From Oscheius dolichura (lineage: Eukaryota > Nematoda > Chromadorea > Rhabditida > Rhabditidae): DNA of 64,000 nt. The DNA is taken from positions 10,106,001 to 10,170,000 of the forward strand of contig OW051497.1 of NCBI GenBank assembly GCA_932521035.1, given 5' to 3'. Numbering within the stretch: position 1 is the first letter of the stretch; the number at the start of each line of letters is the position of its first letter. Positions 50,464 to 61,693 of this stretch are shown in pieces. The translations under genes and the position numbers were made by a program. Under the pieces are notes generated by a model. The model had not been told where the DNA came from and did not search any database. It saw only the letters and a list, made by a program, of their open reading frames with translations.

Positions 50464-52508
50464 ATGCGGCTGCTCCACGTTTTCCTTCTTCTTGTAAGCT
50501 TTTTTTCCTTTTCTTTAGACTTTCTCTTTCAGTTTATATCGGCTATAGCAAATTCACAACTTCTTCAAAATGCTGGAATATTTATTAGACTCAATCAGAG
50601 AGCAGTTGACTATATCGCAGGTAGAAATACATGTTTTACATCAAGTATGTCTCCTAGAATTGGCGAGTGAGGCCATTCCTCATCTATTCAATCAGTTAAA
50701 TCCTCCGGATGCAAATGTACCACCTGCTAAAATATCAAATACTTTGATTCACAATGTTACTAAACCTCAAACGGAGATTTCATTCATTGAAGGGAAAGGT
50801 ATATTGACAAATCTATATAATTTCTCTGCTGAAAATTTCAGGATTCAGAGCAGATGTTAATTTCCCCTACATCCGAATCTCGTCTAACCTGGATGTCTCA
50901 GTTTTCATCTTTGAATATTCTGGTAATTCTGTACCGTTAAATATTACTCCTTTTTATAGGCAGTTTCAATGCTGAATTGCATAATCTCAAGCTGGAAATG
51001 GAGTTACACTATTCTCATAACGAAACCACTGGAAGGAATGAAATCCAAGCTCCCCACTGCTCCGTGAATCACACGGACCTGATCATCTCCTTCCCGCCTG
51101 ACTCATCCCTCGCCACAATTAGAAATGAACTTGAAGATCAGGTGGCGCTTGTATTTATTTTTAAAATACTGTAAATAGTTCAGATTATCACCAAACTTCG
51201 TTCAACTTTCTGTGATGTTGCCGTCGAGGCATTAAAATTTGTGGATGAACAGAATTTGGAGGAAGCAGTATCTGACGAACCTGCTGCAAAGTCTGATGGA
51301 ACTGAATTCAGTCCCGCCGAACTGGGAGCAAGTATTTGCAAGGTCATTTTAAACTAGTTTCACGAAGAATATCCATTTTCAGACAAAAGTTACCACGGAA
51401 GAAGCCGTGCCCCGATTTGTTCCTTCTACTGAGGAGCCAATCAACGCGACAGCCTTGTCCTGGTCGGCAAACCTGTCGCTGGCTGCTCCGCCAGTCTTCA
51501 GAAAGGATGACGTCGTTTTTGGAATAGATGGAGGTGCTACAGTCAATGGGGCTGCTGCCCCAGGTGTAACGATGCCACCAATGTCTTTTAACAGATCTGT
51601 CATTGATGAACAGGTTTGCATTGTTCAATTCTATTTTAACACAAAGAATAGTCTAGATGATTGGAATAGCTATCAGCGAATACGTCCCCAACACCATCTT
51701 CTCCCATATCTTCGACCATGATATCGGCCATTTCTCAGAGACGTTGACCACAGCCGATTTGCCCAAATCGCTCAGAAAGCTGGGTAAAATCTTCTGTTCA
51801 AAGTGTTATTTAACCGTGACTGCTGAACTTGTTGAGTAAGATAGTAATCCAACGGGGCGAAGTCCAGTTTAGGAAGCCCTACATGGAAATAGACAAGCAT
51901 CTTGGAGCGAGAATTAAACTCGTGGCTAACATGACAGTAGACTTCCAAGGAAGGTCCTCTATGAGCCAGCTGCTCAACGCCACGGCTACAATGCACGTTA
52001 CTGTAAGACTTAAAGATAACAAGATTAGGTTTCTTATGATTTTAGCTGAAACCAACAATTCACCATTCTCGAGTATACGGAGACGTGTCTTTGACCAGTG
52101 TGGATCTCAACATCTTTGAAGTATGGCTCCTTTTGTATTTTTATCATTATCATCTTCTTTCAGATTGCTGTGAGTGGAGGACTGGCTAAACCACTGGAAT
52201 ACGTGGCCTCTACGATTGTTCCTAGAATCCTATGGCCCCAAGTCAAGAAACGAGTGAGATTTGCAGTCAATAAGCGAGGTATTTGGCTTTAATTTCTTTT
52301 CGAACTCAGTCTTTTTTCAGGATTTCAACTCCCCGTTGTCTGTGGATTGGAATTTGAGCATCTCAAACTATTCTACGTTGACCATGCCGCTGTCCTGACT
52401 ACTGACTTCCAATTCGACTTGCCAATGTTCGTGGAAAAATTCAAGAAGTACCTCCAGTACAAGGCTTCCGTTAATCCCTCGCTGCCCAAATATCTTGATA
52501 TGGATTAA
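50464..52508 (+). CDS. secreted BPI/LBP/CETP-family lipid-binding protein
   Basis: Two-barrel lipid-binding secreted protein. Start MRLLHVFLLL, then across a 39-base intron FISAIANSQLLQNAGIFIRLN: signal peptide plus the N-terminal helix with QLLQNAGIFIRLNQRAVDYI, the usual PGxxxRxxxxxxxY-like opening. Next are the amphipathic strands FPYIRISSNLDVSVFIFEYSG and LEMELHYSHN, the conserved Cys pair around PHCSVNHTD and STFCDVAVEAL, several N-glycosylation sequons (NVT, NHT, NAT, NLS, NRS), and the second barrel with IGIAISEYVPNTIFSHIF and DLNIFEIAVSGGL. It ends FDLPMFVEKFKKYLQYKAS...LDMD with TAA 52506-52508. Roughly 500 residues over about nine exons. Nematode relatives include NRF-5-type yolk/lipid-transfer proteins; an antimicrobial role is not implied. 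The family is clear, the exact function is inferred. Confidence 0.87.
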
Positions 52509-52718
52509 ATATGATACTTTATTAGTAAATATTGATTAGACTATACATCGTATGCAAAAACGGAGAAATATCGTTTTAGGCACTTGGGCAAGTCTTAGTC
52601 TAAAAGACAAGAAAAGAAATGTTGACGAAGAATCTCGATAAAAAGGAAACATGACGGAACAAAACAGGGGTGAGAAGCTCACAACGAATTGTTTGAAACA
52701 CAATGATTATCGGAGAAT
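52509..52718. other. short convergent 3' region
   Basis: Two hundred bases between the stop codons of the convergent BPI-family and LEA genes. A minus-strand AATAAA (52518-52523) lies about 200 bases beyond the LEA stop, so the 3'UTRs of the two genes probably overlap. Confidence 0.5.
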
Positions 52719-55700
52719 TTACAAGATGGCGCAGCGCCTCTTGTTTCCGTTGGTTCCGGCCTCAGAACGAGTGGAGCGGAGAGTGTCGGTGTTCTTCTTG
52801 GAAGAGGTAGCGACAGTCTCAGTCTTGGTGGTCGTGGCCTCGGTAACGGTGTTTGTAGCGGGATCAACCGTCTTCTGAAAGGGAAAGATTGCATTATAGA
52901 GGAGATAAGAGAGAGACAAGCATTCCAAGAGCACCAAGACCCAAAACAGGGGTTACGTTCCTACACTCACCGATGCCTCTACGATAGCAGAGGCTGTGGC
53001 TGCTGAAGCAATATAGTCAGCAATAGGCTAGAGAGGAAAAAGTGTTAGTAATAAAGAAGGAGAGGTTAGGTGGTGGGAAACATACCTCGTGAACAGTGGA
53101 GGTGACAGTCACAGGCTCAGTAGAGGTGGCGGCAATGACAGCAGGCTCGGAAGGCTGCTCGGTGCCGACAACCTTCTCCTTCACGTAGTCGCGTCCCTCG
53201 AGGAAAGCCTTCTTGGCCTCAGACATAGTAGAGGTGGCAAACTCCTCACCAGTATTCTAAATGGCAAAGAGTGAGCAAAGTTTATCAAAAATTGTACCTC
53301 AGCCTCAACCAACTTGTCTCCAGCCTTGGAAACGATGTCCTCAGTCTTGGCCTTAGCAGCACCGAACAAATTAGCAGCTCCCTCGGCCTAAATGGGCCAA
53401 TATTCAATGGAATCGAATAACAAGACTTACAGCGTTGTAGACCTTGTCCACGGCCTTCTCAGCAATGCTGGAAGCGCCCTCTCCAACGGCCGACGCAGCC
53501 TCAGCAGTGGTGTCGACAGCAGCAGAAGTAGTGTCGACAACCTGGTCCTTGACGGACTTCAGACTGGCGGAAGCGGTATCAGCCGTCTGAGAGGCACTCT
53601 CGGTAGCAGAGTCGGCAGCATCCTTGGTCTTCTCCCAAGCAGAAGAAGCCTTCTCCTTGGTCCAGTCAACAGTGTCAGAAGCAGTCTCCGAAGCACGATG
53701 AGCATAGTCGTCAGCGGTTTCCTTGGCAGCCTTTCCAGCATCAGAAATAGAATCAGCAGCAGCGGCGGTAGTTTCCTTGGCCTTCTCCCAAGCTGAGTCA
53801 GTCGTCTCCTTTGTCCATTCTTTGGCGTCATGGGCGGCTTCGGATACATTTTGAGCGGCGGCTTCAGCATAAACAGAAGCAGTATCAGCAGCATCGTGGC
53901 CGACTTCCTTGGTCTTATCCCAGGCGTGGCTAGCAGCCTCAGCGGTCTGATCCACAGCCTCGTCGGCAGACTTCCTGGCCGAATGAGCCGCATCAGAAGC
54001 AGCGTCTGCAGCATCGTTGTACGTCTCCTTGGTCTTGTCCCAGGCAGAGTCAGCGGTCTCCTTAGTCCATTCAGCGGCATCAGAAGAGACGTGCTTCACC
54101 TTTGCGACAACTTCGTCAGCATTCTCCTTGGCGTCGGCTGCGGCAGAACTGGCACTGTCGTAGGCATCATGGGACATCTCGGAGGCGGCCATGTAGCCGT
54201 CATCGATGGACTTATTAGCAGAATCAGCCTTCTCGTGAGCCCATTCGGACACGTCGTGAGCCTTTTCGGAAGCCTTCTCCTTAACAGAGTCAGTCCAGCC
54301 GGAAACAGTATTTGCGGCGTCGTGTCCAGCCTCCTTGGTCTTCTCCCACGCATTGCTGGCTGTTTCCTTGGTCCAATCGGCAGCATCAGAGGCGGCTTCT
54401 CCAATCTTATCAGCGGCATCATTAGCAGTCTGCTTTGCAGAGAGGCCGAGTTCTTTGAACTTGTCGGTAATCGAGGTATCTGTATTATTAGCAGAATCAT
54501 AGCCGTGTGCAACGGTCTCCGAGGCGGAGTCAGCAGCGTGCTTGGCTGAATCAGCGGCAGCATCCAAAGCAGACGTAGTATCGTGTACAGCATCTCCGCC
54601 GAAAGCTTTAGCGGTGTCATAAAGGTCTGAAACATAATTGTTCCGTAAATAAAAAAAGTAAGTTGTACCGCTAATTGCGTTGTCAGACTGGAGGTTGTCA
54701 GAAACATCGGTGGTAAATCCGGAAGCCGAATCTTCAACAACTGCTTCATGGGTAACGACCACTGCAGAATCAGTATGATCTTTGCCCGTCTTGGAGAAGT
54801 CCGAAACGGCATCCTGCAACGATAAAAAGACGAATGGGAAATTAAAGGCTGCCTCACCGTCACGGAACCAAAAGCCCTATCGGCAGCATCCTGGATCTGA
54901 TCTCCGGCATCTTTAGCAGCATCAACCTTGAATATTTCATTTACTTCCCTGAAAAATGGGCTTACCGCTGCTCCGGCGGCGCTTTTCACGTGTTCGTGGC
55001 CGTGGTCGGCGGTATCAGAGACATAGTCGGCAACATCAGTAGCTAGCTGAAAAATAGCCATCGGTACACTTTTATGTAAAAAAAAAACACTTACATCACC
55101 AGTAGCATGAGCGATTTTGTCTGAAGCATCAGCAATAGCGTCCTTGACGTCGTGAACGGTGTCCATTTCGTCTTCAGAAGTGGAAATCTTGATCACCTGG
55201 AAGAAAGGGCAAAGAATGCGAGAAAAATGAATGAGAAGGAGTAGAGAACAGTTTTGTCAGACGATCAATGAATTCAGAATTGCAAATTCGGAATGGAATG
55301 GACTGAGCTCAGACTATCTAGAAAAAATTATTATCTAGCCCAAATCGATTTGAGCGTCCTTTGAGCGGCATTATTTGATCAAAATTATGTCAACAAGGGT
55401 ATTTTGCTTCCGCGTAAGCAAACTTTCAAAACATTCCGTGATGAGAAATTGTGCCATAAATCTTTGTATGCCATAATAAACACGAAGTTCTGCGACTGCA
55501 GGGAGGCAATGGAACAGCAGCAGTGGTGGTAACAATGCAATTCAGACGAGTTTGAATCATTTTTGACGGGACAATGTGGGCAGACGCGAGCTTTGCATAA
55601 GCTGTAAATATGCGGCTTGAAAACAAGAAAAATCAAACGTGTCGCTTTTCCCGAATGTTTACAAATAAAAGTAGGGCACAGTGTGAATCAGAGACTGTGG

Positions 55701-57251
55701 TGGCATTAACATTAACTAGAGTGAGGATAACACCAGCTGAGAGGGAGCCAGTTTCTCATGTGAAAACACGGCTGTCAGGGGTCGCGATACTAGAAGAAGC
55801 ACCGCCTCTGCTTTGCTGCCCCGATGATGAGTACGCACAAAAATAAAAACGCAATGCATAGGCGGAGCGATTGCAATTGCCATCTGGTAAACATGGAATT
55901 CGTTACGAGAGAAAAGAGCGAGAGAGAGGGCGCCAAGGGGTTGCGAGAGGGCAATCGGGTTCGCGTGGTGTTCACACGGTGGAAAAATGATGTTCCGTCT
56001 CGGAGTGAAAGCAACGCGAAAAATCTCCTCCTCCTCCTACTTACCTCAACAGTCTCAGGGGTAACAATGATCTTTTCAACGAGATCTTCGCTCTCGCTAG
56101 CTCCTGTGGGCGATGGGGGTGGGGTCACCTGCTTGGTTGTGACCTCCTGAAAACAAGGCAACATGACACAAATGAATCGTTATTGACAGGGCAATCGTTT
56201 TCAGTGGCAGATCGTGTCAAAATTTCTGTCGCTCTAAAGTTTTTGTCGCTCGCATGCCAAAGATTTTTGAACGCAATAAACACGCAGAGGGACACAGCTT
56301 CCCCCTCTTTACAACCACTATTTGACGGCGTGTAGCTGAAAATTTTAAACAGGAGCTTTCCCAGTGTTTTGCTGTGTAGCGCCTCATAAAAGCTGTGTAA
56401 TGAGAAAAGAGGGAGTAAAAGTGTGCTCCCTCGCTAAAAATGCCAGTTGGGAAAAGTATTCTTTAGGGAGAACGGAAGAATGCTCCTTCACCACTCCTAA
56501 TTACGCCTGGAATGGAGGAGAGGGGGCCAAGTAAAAGGAATGGAGTAGCCTAATGGAAAAGGGGGACTTAGGTGAAGATTACTCTCGAAACGAGGAACCT
56601 CCTCAGGGTCAACACAATCTGCTTCAAAACAAGGTCCCTCCCGCCCTCCCTAGGGTCAACAAATTCGGGAATGTATGTCGACACAATGCAACTGTCTACA
56701 CGAAGAGGTAGTGTAGGGAAAGGCAAACATAAAAAAGCGGCGACGATTGGTTTCTCATCTATTTTTCACTGGCATCATTGGTACTTAACTTTGGTTGACT
56801 CTAGCTTCCTTTTTTTCCTTGGAGCTTAGAACACTTCACATCTCTAAGAGGGAACCACCTGTGCACAACTCCCCCTGACACCTGTTTGTGTCCCGTGGCA
56901 ACAATTAGAGTTCCCCATCAATAATTCTGACAGCTTCTTTAGACTCACCTTTACGTCTTCTTCCTCGTGATGGAGGTGTTCCTTCTCCTCGTCAGCCAAG
57001 TTCTGCTGGGCAGTAGGCAAGACGCTGTCCACAATATCGCGAGACATCTGGTCTAAGAGATGGGTGTCCATGTCCGGGGAATCCAGCTGAAACTGAACGA
57101 ATTGATTTGCCCGCTGGTCCCTTGACCGCCTGAGAAAAAGTCGCGACAGCAGGGTATGGCGGGGGAGGAAGGTGTCAGAATATAAACAGGGCCCTATATC
57201 AAATGAGGCTTTTACCATGGTCAGTCTGCGACGCTTTTTACGACCCGGCAT
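52719..57251 (-). CDS. lea-1: LEA-like (group 3) protein with C-terminal CaaX box
   Basis: Late-embryogenesis-abundant-type protein; such proteins are largely disordered in water, fold as amphipathic helices on drying and protect membranes and proteins. Introns are mostly phase 0. Exon 1 reads MPGRKKRRRLTM, joined through an acceptor at ggaccag to an acidic stretch with MDTHLLDQMSRDIVDSVLP; then small exons (EVTTKQVTPPPSPTGASESE; ISTSEDEMDTVHDVKDAIAD; and others), and a large repeat exon (about 53.4-54.6 kb) rich in A, D, E, K, S, T. In it, WTKETASNAWEKTKE-type units recur about five times with Trp. Later exons give AEGAANLFGAAKAKTEDIVSK, AFLEGRDYVKEKV and PIADYIASAATASAIV. The last exon ends NKRRCAIL at 52719-52721, a basic stretch plus a CaaX motif with X = Leu. 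No signal peptide or membrane helix. The first exon is the least certain part. Confidence 0.85.
53430..54600 (-). repeat. LEA repeat block with Trp-containing units
   Basis: Within one exon of the LEA gene. Five related units have the form (D/E)WTKE-x-A-S/D-x-AW(E/D)K-T/A-K-E, with their AWEKTKE-like cores near plus-strand positions 54331, 54028, 53908, 53772 and 53620. Between them lie alanine/serine-rich 11-residue-periodic helices. The composition creates long shadow open frames in other frames and on the other strand. Confidence 0.8.
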
Positions 57252-59529
57252 GGGGATCTCTAAAAGCCCCAGTTAAGAGAGACAATGAATCACTGGATAT
57301 ATTTACAGCAAATTGACGAATGGTGAAATCGAATGAGTGACCGGGATGATGAAATGGAACGGGCAGTTGTGCAGATGTACCCGAGGCGTTCAAAGCTGGC
57401 GAAAAAAGCGATGTTTTGTCTACCGGTGAACCATCCGCAGACGCTTTGACCTGGCCCCGAGGTTAAAAACAAAAATTTCGAGTGACCCGACGACCGCGTT
57501 GACTGTGCATGGGTGAGGGGGGATGAGCCATATGGGAGAGCGAGAGAGTGGGTGAGACAAGGCCAAAAGGATGAGCCATCCCGCCGGTGACTAATGATAG
57601 TCCCCTCTCTTTCGTTTCAGCCCATATCTATGGAAATGAGGGGCTATCCCATTAAAAAAGGCCCCGGCAGAATTGTTTTTTGTAGTAGAAAGAGCACGGG
57701 AACGAAGTATAACAAGGAGGAGTAGTAAACAATTTCCAATATTCCTCGGCTCTCAAGAAAACAGCAAATGACTGGTATGTACAAGCAAGCATAGGTAAAG
57801 TGCTTGGAATGTTGAACCAACACGCGCAGCCCTTGATGGCTCCAATCAAGGAGAGCGGGGCTACTCCCGTTTTGGAGGGAAACGCTGGGGGAACACACAC
57901 CACCGGCAGCAGCTCTCTTGAGCTCTATTTGTGCAACCGAACGGGCCAAATGTCAAAAGAACACGCATAGCCCTCCCAAATCAGATTGTCCATAGATTAC
58001 GTTCATTTTTGCCTATAGACGTAGCCAATTGGCCGAGAGCGGCCGGGTGTCTACCGGTGTCGACAGTCGTGGCAATTTTTGCAAGGAAATTGCTTTAGAT
58101 TGGTGAAAAGAATCACCCTCCGATATGGGAAGTGCGAACGAGAGATGAGATGTTGACCTAGTGAATAGACTGCCTTGGCCTTTTACGCTTTGAGTACAGA
58201 ACATTGACTAAGACACACTAGCCGCTTTTAAGAGCTATGAACCGGAAGAGGCTTTAAGTTTGCGCCTGTCTACGACAGACAGTTGACCCGTTATATTGTT
58301 TTAATCGGGAAGTGATCCGCTAGGCTTTCCCTCCCGAAATATAAATACTGACCTGGAAGCCTGGAGGTGAGGGAGTTCTATCAGACATGGCTATTCGTTG
58401 TCTAGACCACTAGCGGGACCTGAAAAAGCAGTGTTTAGTTTTGACAGTTTGGGAGAGATAGGAGAGATACAAGCGGACACAATGACAAGCGATAGAATGA
58501 TGAGGGAAGGTCAGTCTAAACAGTCCTTTTTCCCTCAGAGGGCGGCCCCCTTTAGCCTGAATCAGAGGAGGATAGTCACCCGCCTACACTAACAAAATTG
58601 GGGGGAAATGAGTATTTTTAGGAAAGAAAGAACCTCCCCGTTGCAAACAACAGTTGACACGCCGGATGTGCAAAGAGTTATTTGAGATGGGAGTCGACGG
58701 TTTGGCCAGCTGCACTTTGCGGGAATCATTGCGGGAATATAAGAAATAGTGCACAGGGAGGCTGCGTCTGGCCCCCGGAGCCTCCGAGACTTTAGCGCGT
58801 TGACCGAGCGAACGGCACGGAGCCATTCACAAATCAATTTCAAATGTTGTCTACCAAAGCGGACTTGAATAGCTCACACTGAGTCAGCGAAGTAAAGTGT
58901 TAACGTATTGCGTGGTTATGAGTGAGGTGTGACAACTCCGATCCATCGTCACTTTGGATCGCAGCTGCCTACAAAACTTGTTTGCGTGACCCAAAGGGGG
59001 CAGCTCAATCGCTTTTTCCCCGAAATAATCAGAGCAGCTACGAACAATGGCCACTAGCACACATCACTATGATCGATTCAGAAAGTACGAACAGATGCTA
59101 AAAGTGTGCGGACGGATGTAAACTGTGAGCGCTAAGGGGATGAGGCCTCACAGGCGGTTTGAAAGAGAGATGGGCCCGGCTGGAAAGCTGATCGCCGAGA
59201 GTAACACGTGAGGTTAGCTCAAGAACGAGAGTGCTTCAAAAGTGTGTGAGAGACATGATAGATTTGAAAAAGTGATGGTCCGAGAGGCCAGCAGAACCAC
59301 TTTGTGAGGGACACTGATTGCGCATTTAGTGTAAGATGCCGCTGATCGATGGTGGTTGGCGCAAACAATAAGAGCCAAAAGTTCTTGCTCTTTTTGTTCT
59401 TTAAATTGGTTAAAGTAATATGATTTATTTGAAATAAAACATCTGGAAACTCTCGAAAAACGGAAATAGAAAGAGGGAAGAGGGAATGTGCGTCTCATGG
59501 AGATCACGGAAAGAATCTGTAGGGAAATT
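57252..59529. other. 2.3 kb without supported gene upstream of LEA
   Basis: Upstream of the LEA start, so its promoter should be here; an acceptor-like gcttttag lies eight bases before the LEA ATG. A two-copy 12-base repeat (TGCGGGAATCAT/TGCGGGAATATA) is at 58718-58741. The 3' end of the next gene, with a minus-strand AATAAA at 59424-59429, is at its right side. Open frames are short and unsupported. Confidence 0.5.
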
Positions 59530-60912
59530 TTAAAGCTCTGGCATTTCTTCGTCTTCAGAGTGAACCGGGGTCGCGTCAGAATCCATGGCATAGGAAGTAT
59601 CTGTATCGTCGGCGGTTTCATCTGTCTCGAAAGAATCTTCCGACTCGTCGTCGCTGTCCTTCTCAACGTCTCCCTCGTAGCTGCTCTCTGTAGCCCCCTC
59701 GTCTTCATCCAGGGCGGTAAGAGGAATGGTGAAGTGAAACATCCCGGCCTGCTTTCTGTCGTAGCAGTCAATGACAATCTTTAAAGAATATAATAAACCA
59801 AAATATAATAAACTAAACAAATATAATAAATAATAGCCCCCTTACCGTTCTATGGGTGGCCCATAAGTCAGCAAAACGAACACATTCGCAACCATAAGCA
59901 GTTCCCAATCCCTCGGGCAGCTTGAAGACAGTCATACACCAGTCAACATTTTGGTTGTTATGGTTCTTGAGGTTGTCAGCAAAAAGGCAGAGAACGTAAA
60001 CAGGCTATAACTGAACTTTCAGCCCTTGTCCTGCGCTATGTTACCTGATAGCCGTTCTCCATAGCATTGTACTTGAAATGATAAGCTTCGCTGATGAACT
60101 TCTTGCAGATTTGAAGGGCAGGATGACCTACCGGAAGCATATGCAAGTAGTCAAAGTCATCCGGCTTAAAATCCTAAAAAATGAGCGATGAAATAAATAA
60201 AGTTTTGGCGGCTTACCGCGGTGATATCGACCTGAGCTGATGAAGGATTCTGATTCTGAACAAACATAGGCTCGCAGCTACTGGAAGGTTCATCCATTGA
60301 TGAATAGGTGTAGCTAACCTGGAAAGGAAGGATGTGTTTATTTGGGAGGGTACAAAAATGCGGGAGGTGGTGATAATTGGGAGCGGGGGAGATATTTAAT
60401 TCGCCTACTAGAAGTAGTTAGACGAAGCTAACTATCACCTTCAAGAAGCCGTGTGTGTGATTTTCTTCTGGATACCCACACTGACCAGGGAAAGTGCAAC
60501 TGCTCTATGTTTGCCATGCCCTTTTGATTAGCTTTTGCTTTGATTGGAAAGAAGAGAGTGTGCACAATTACAACTTTTCTCTAATGTAGAGAAGGAGAAG
60601 AATGGAGAAAGAATTCTATAGCATCATCAAATGAGATGAAGGAAAATAGGATTAAATGAGAAAAAAAAACAAGCTCTTCCTTACCGCAATGGAGATATCC
60701 TCCACGCGATCAACACCGAATCTTTTGCAGAGCGACTTCATCGCTGCCTTCGGATTGCACATCGGATCGTAGTTGTCGTGTGAAGCCTTGGGCCGTTGAC
60801 GCAGAACTGTCATGGCAGCTTTGTGATTCCATGCGGACTCAATCTCATCCAACGACACCATCACCTGACGAGATGTTTTGACCTGTAAAGGCAAGCGCAT
60901 GCAAAATGGCAT
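59530..60912 (-). CDS. unrecognised protein with acidic C-terminal tail
   Basis: I do not recognise this family. Five exons chain in frame with regular GT..AG introns. First called exon: from MPFCMRLPLQ at 60912, or, if the start is further upstream, from the acceptor tttacag before VKTSRQVMVSLDEIES. Then CNPKAAMKSLCKRFGVDRVEDISIAV; SYTYSSMDEPSSSCEPMFV; DFKPDDFDYLHMLPVGHPAL; CKKFISEAYHFKYNAMENGY; PVYVLCLFADNLKNHNNQNV; WCMTVFKLPEGLGTAYGCEC; FADLWATHRT. The last exon is IVIDCYDRKQAGMFHF, then about 55 residues dominated by Asp, Glu, Ser and Thr, ending HSEDEEMPEL. No signal peptide, membrane helix or known motif is visible. It is probably a soluble nuclear or cytoplasmic protein. Exon structure is good evidence for a real gene; the 5' end is open. 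Confidence 0.72.
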
Positions 60913-61693
60913 AGAAGAAAGGATAAAGGAGGAGGAATAAATTTATATCTGTCAACGATGTGAAGGGAATATGGATAGGGAAGAGACACGGCCACCAGGA
61001 GATGGGCATATTGGCCGGATGGCAAAATGACGGCAGAGATTTGTACTAATTGGAAAGCATTTTGACAGCATTGAAGCTTGCTCTATTCAAACGTGAAACC
61101 TATTCTTCGAAGGGACTAATACGCTGAAAGAAGTGCTTATAATTACGGATAGGGGGGAAATCAACAGGAATGAGAAGGCGTGAGACCAGCACTAAGATGC
61201 AGTGCAGTGGCATGCAACCCCATCAGGTAGAATAACATAAGCAGAAACAAGGGGTGGGCTGAGTAGGGGTGGGGACACGGCCATATGGGAGGCAACCCCA
61301 CGGGGGCATAATGCGGGGTCATTTGAACTTCACTGGGGGAAGGAAGAAGCAAAGGAAATGACCGTAGGTGTGGGGAAAAGTAAAGAGCAGGTGGCTGGGA
61401 AAGGGCCGGCCGGCCTGTTTTTTTACCGAATCTTACGCCCTTTGAGGTCAGTTGTGTAACCGAAAAAAAAAACAGGATGAGACAGCAGGTATGAGAAACG
61501 GTTGCCCTGTCCCGTCCAGAGCAATATTTTTGAAAGCAATGTATCTGTCTGCAAGGGGGACTGGCAATAAAATCTACATTTTATTCATATGGCAGTAAAT
61601 GATAATGACTGACTAGAATTAAGGCACACACAGCAATGACACACATACCAGTAGAATCAATAATTATAATCAAGGGGGGAGAGGATAAAGAGA
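60913..61693. other. intergenic stretch
   Basis: Contains the 5' side of the unrecognised gene (minus strand) and the 3' side of the next. Purine-rich, with no exon that joins the neighbours in frame. Confidence 0.45.

Noticed and set aside
53559-55196. Long alternative open frames in the LEA region on both strands (e.g. 54096-55196 minus, 53830-54549 plus)
   Set aside because: They are shadows of the low-complexity Ala/Asp/Ser/Thr/Lys coding repeats. The chosen frame has LEA composition, in-frame splice sites and the CaaX end; the others show proline/arginine/leucine-rich nonsense.
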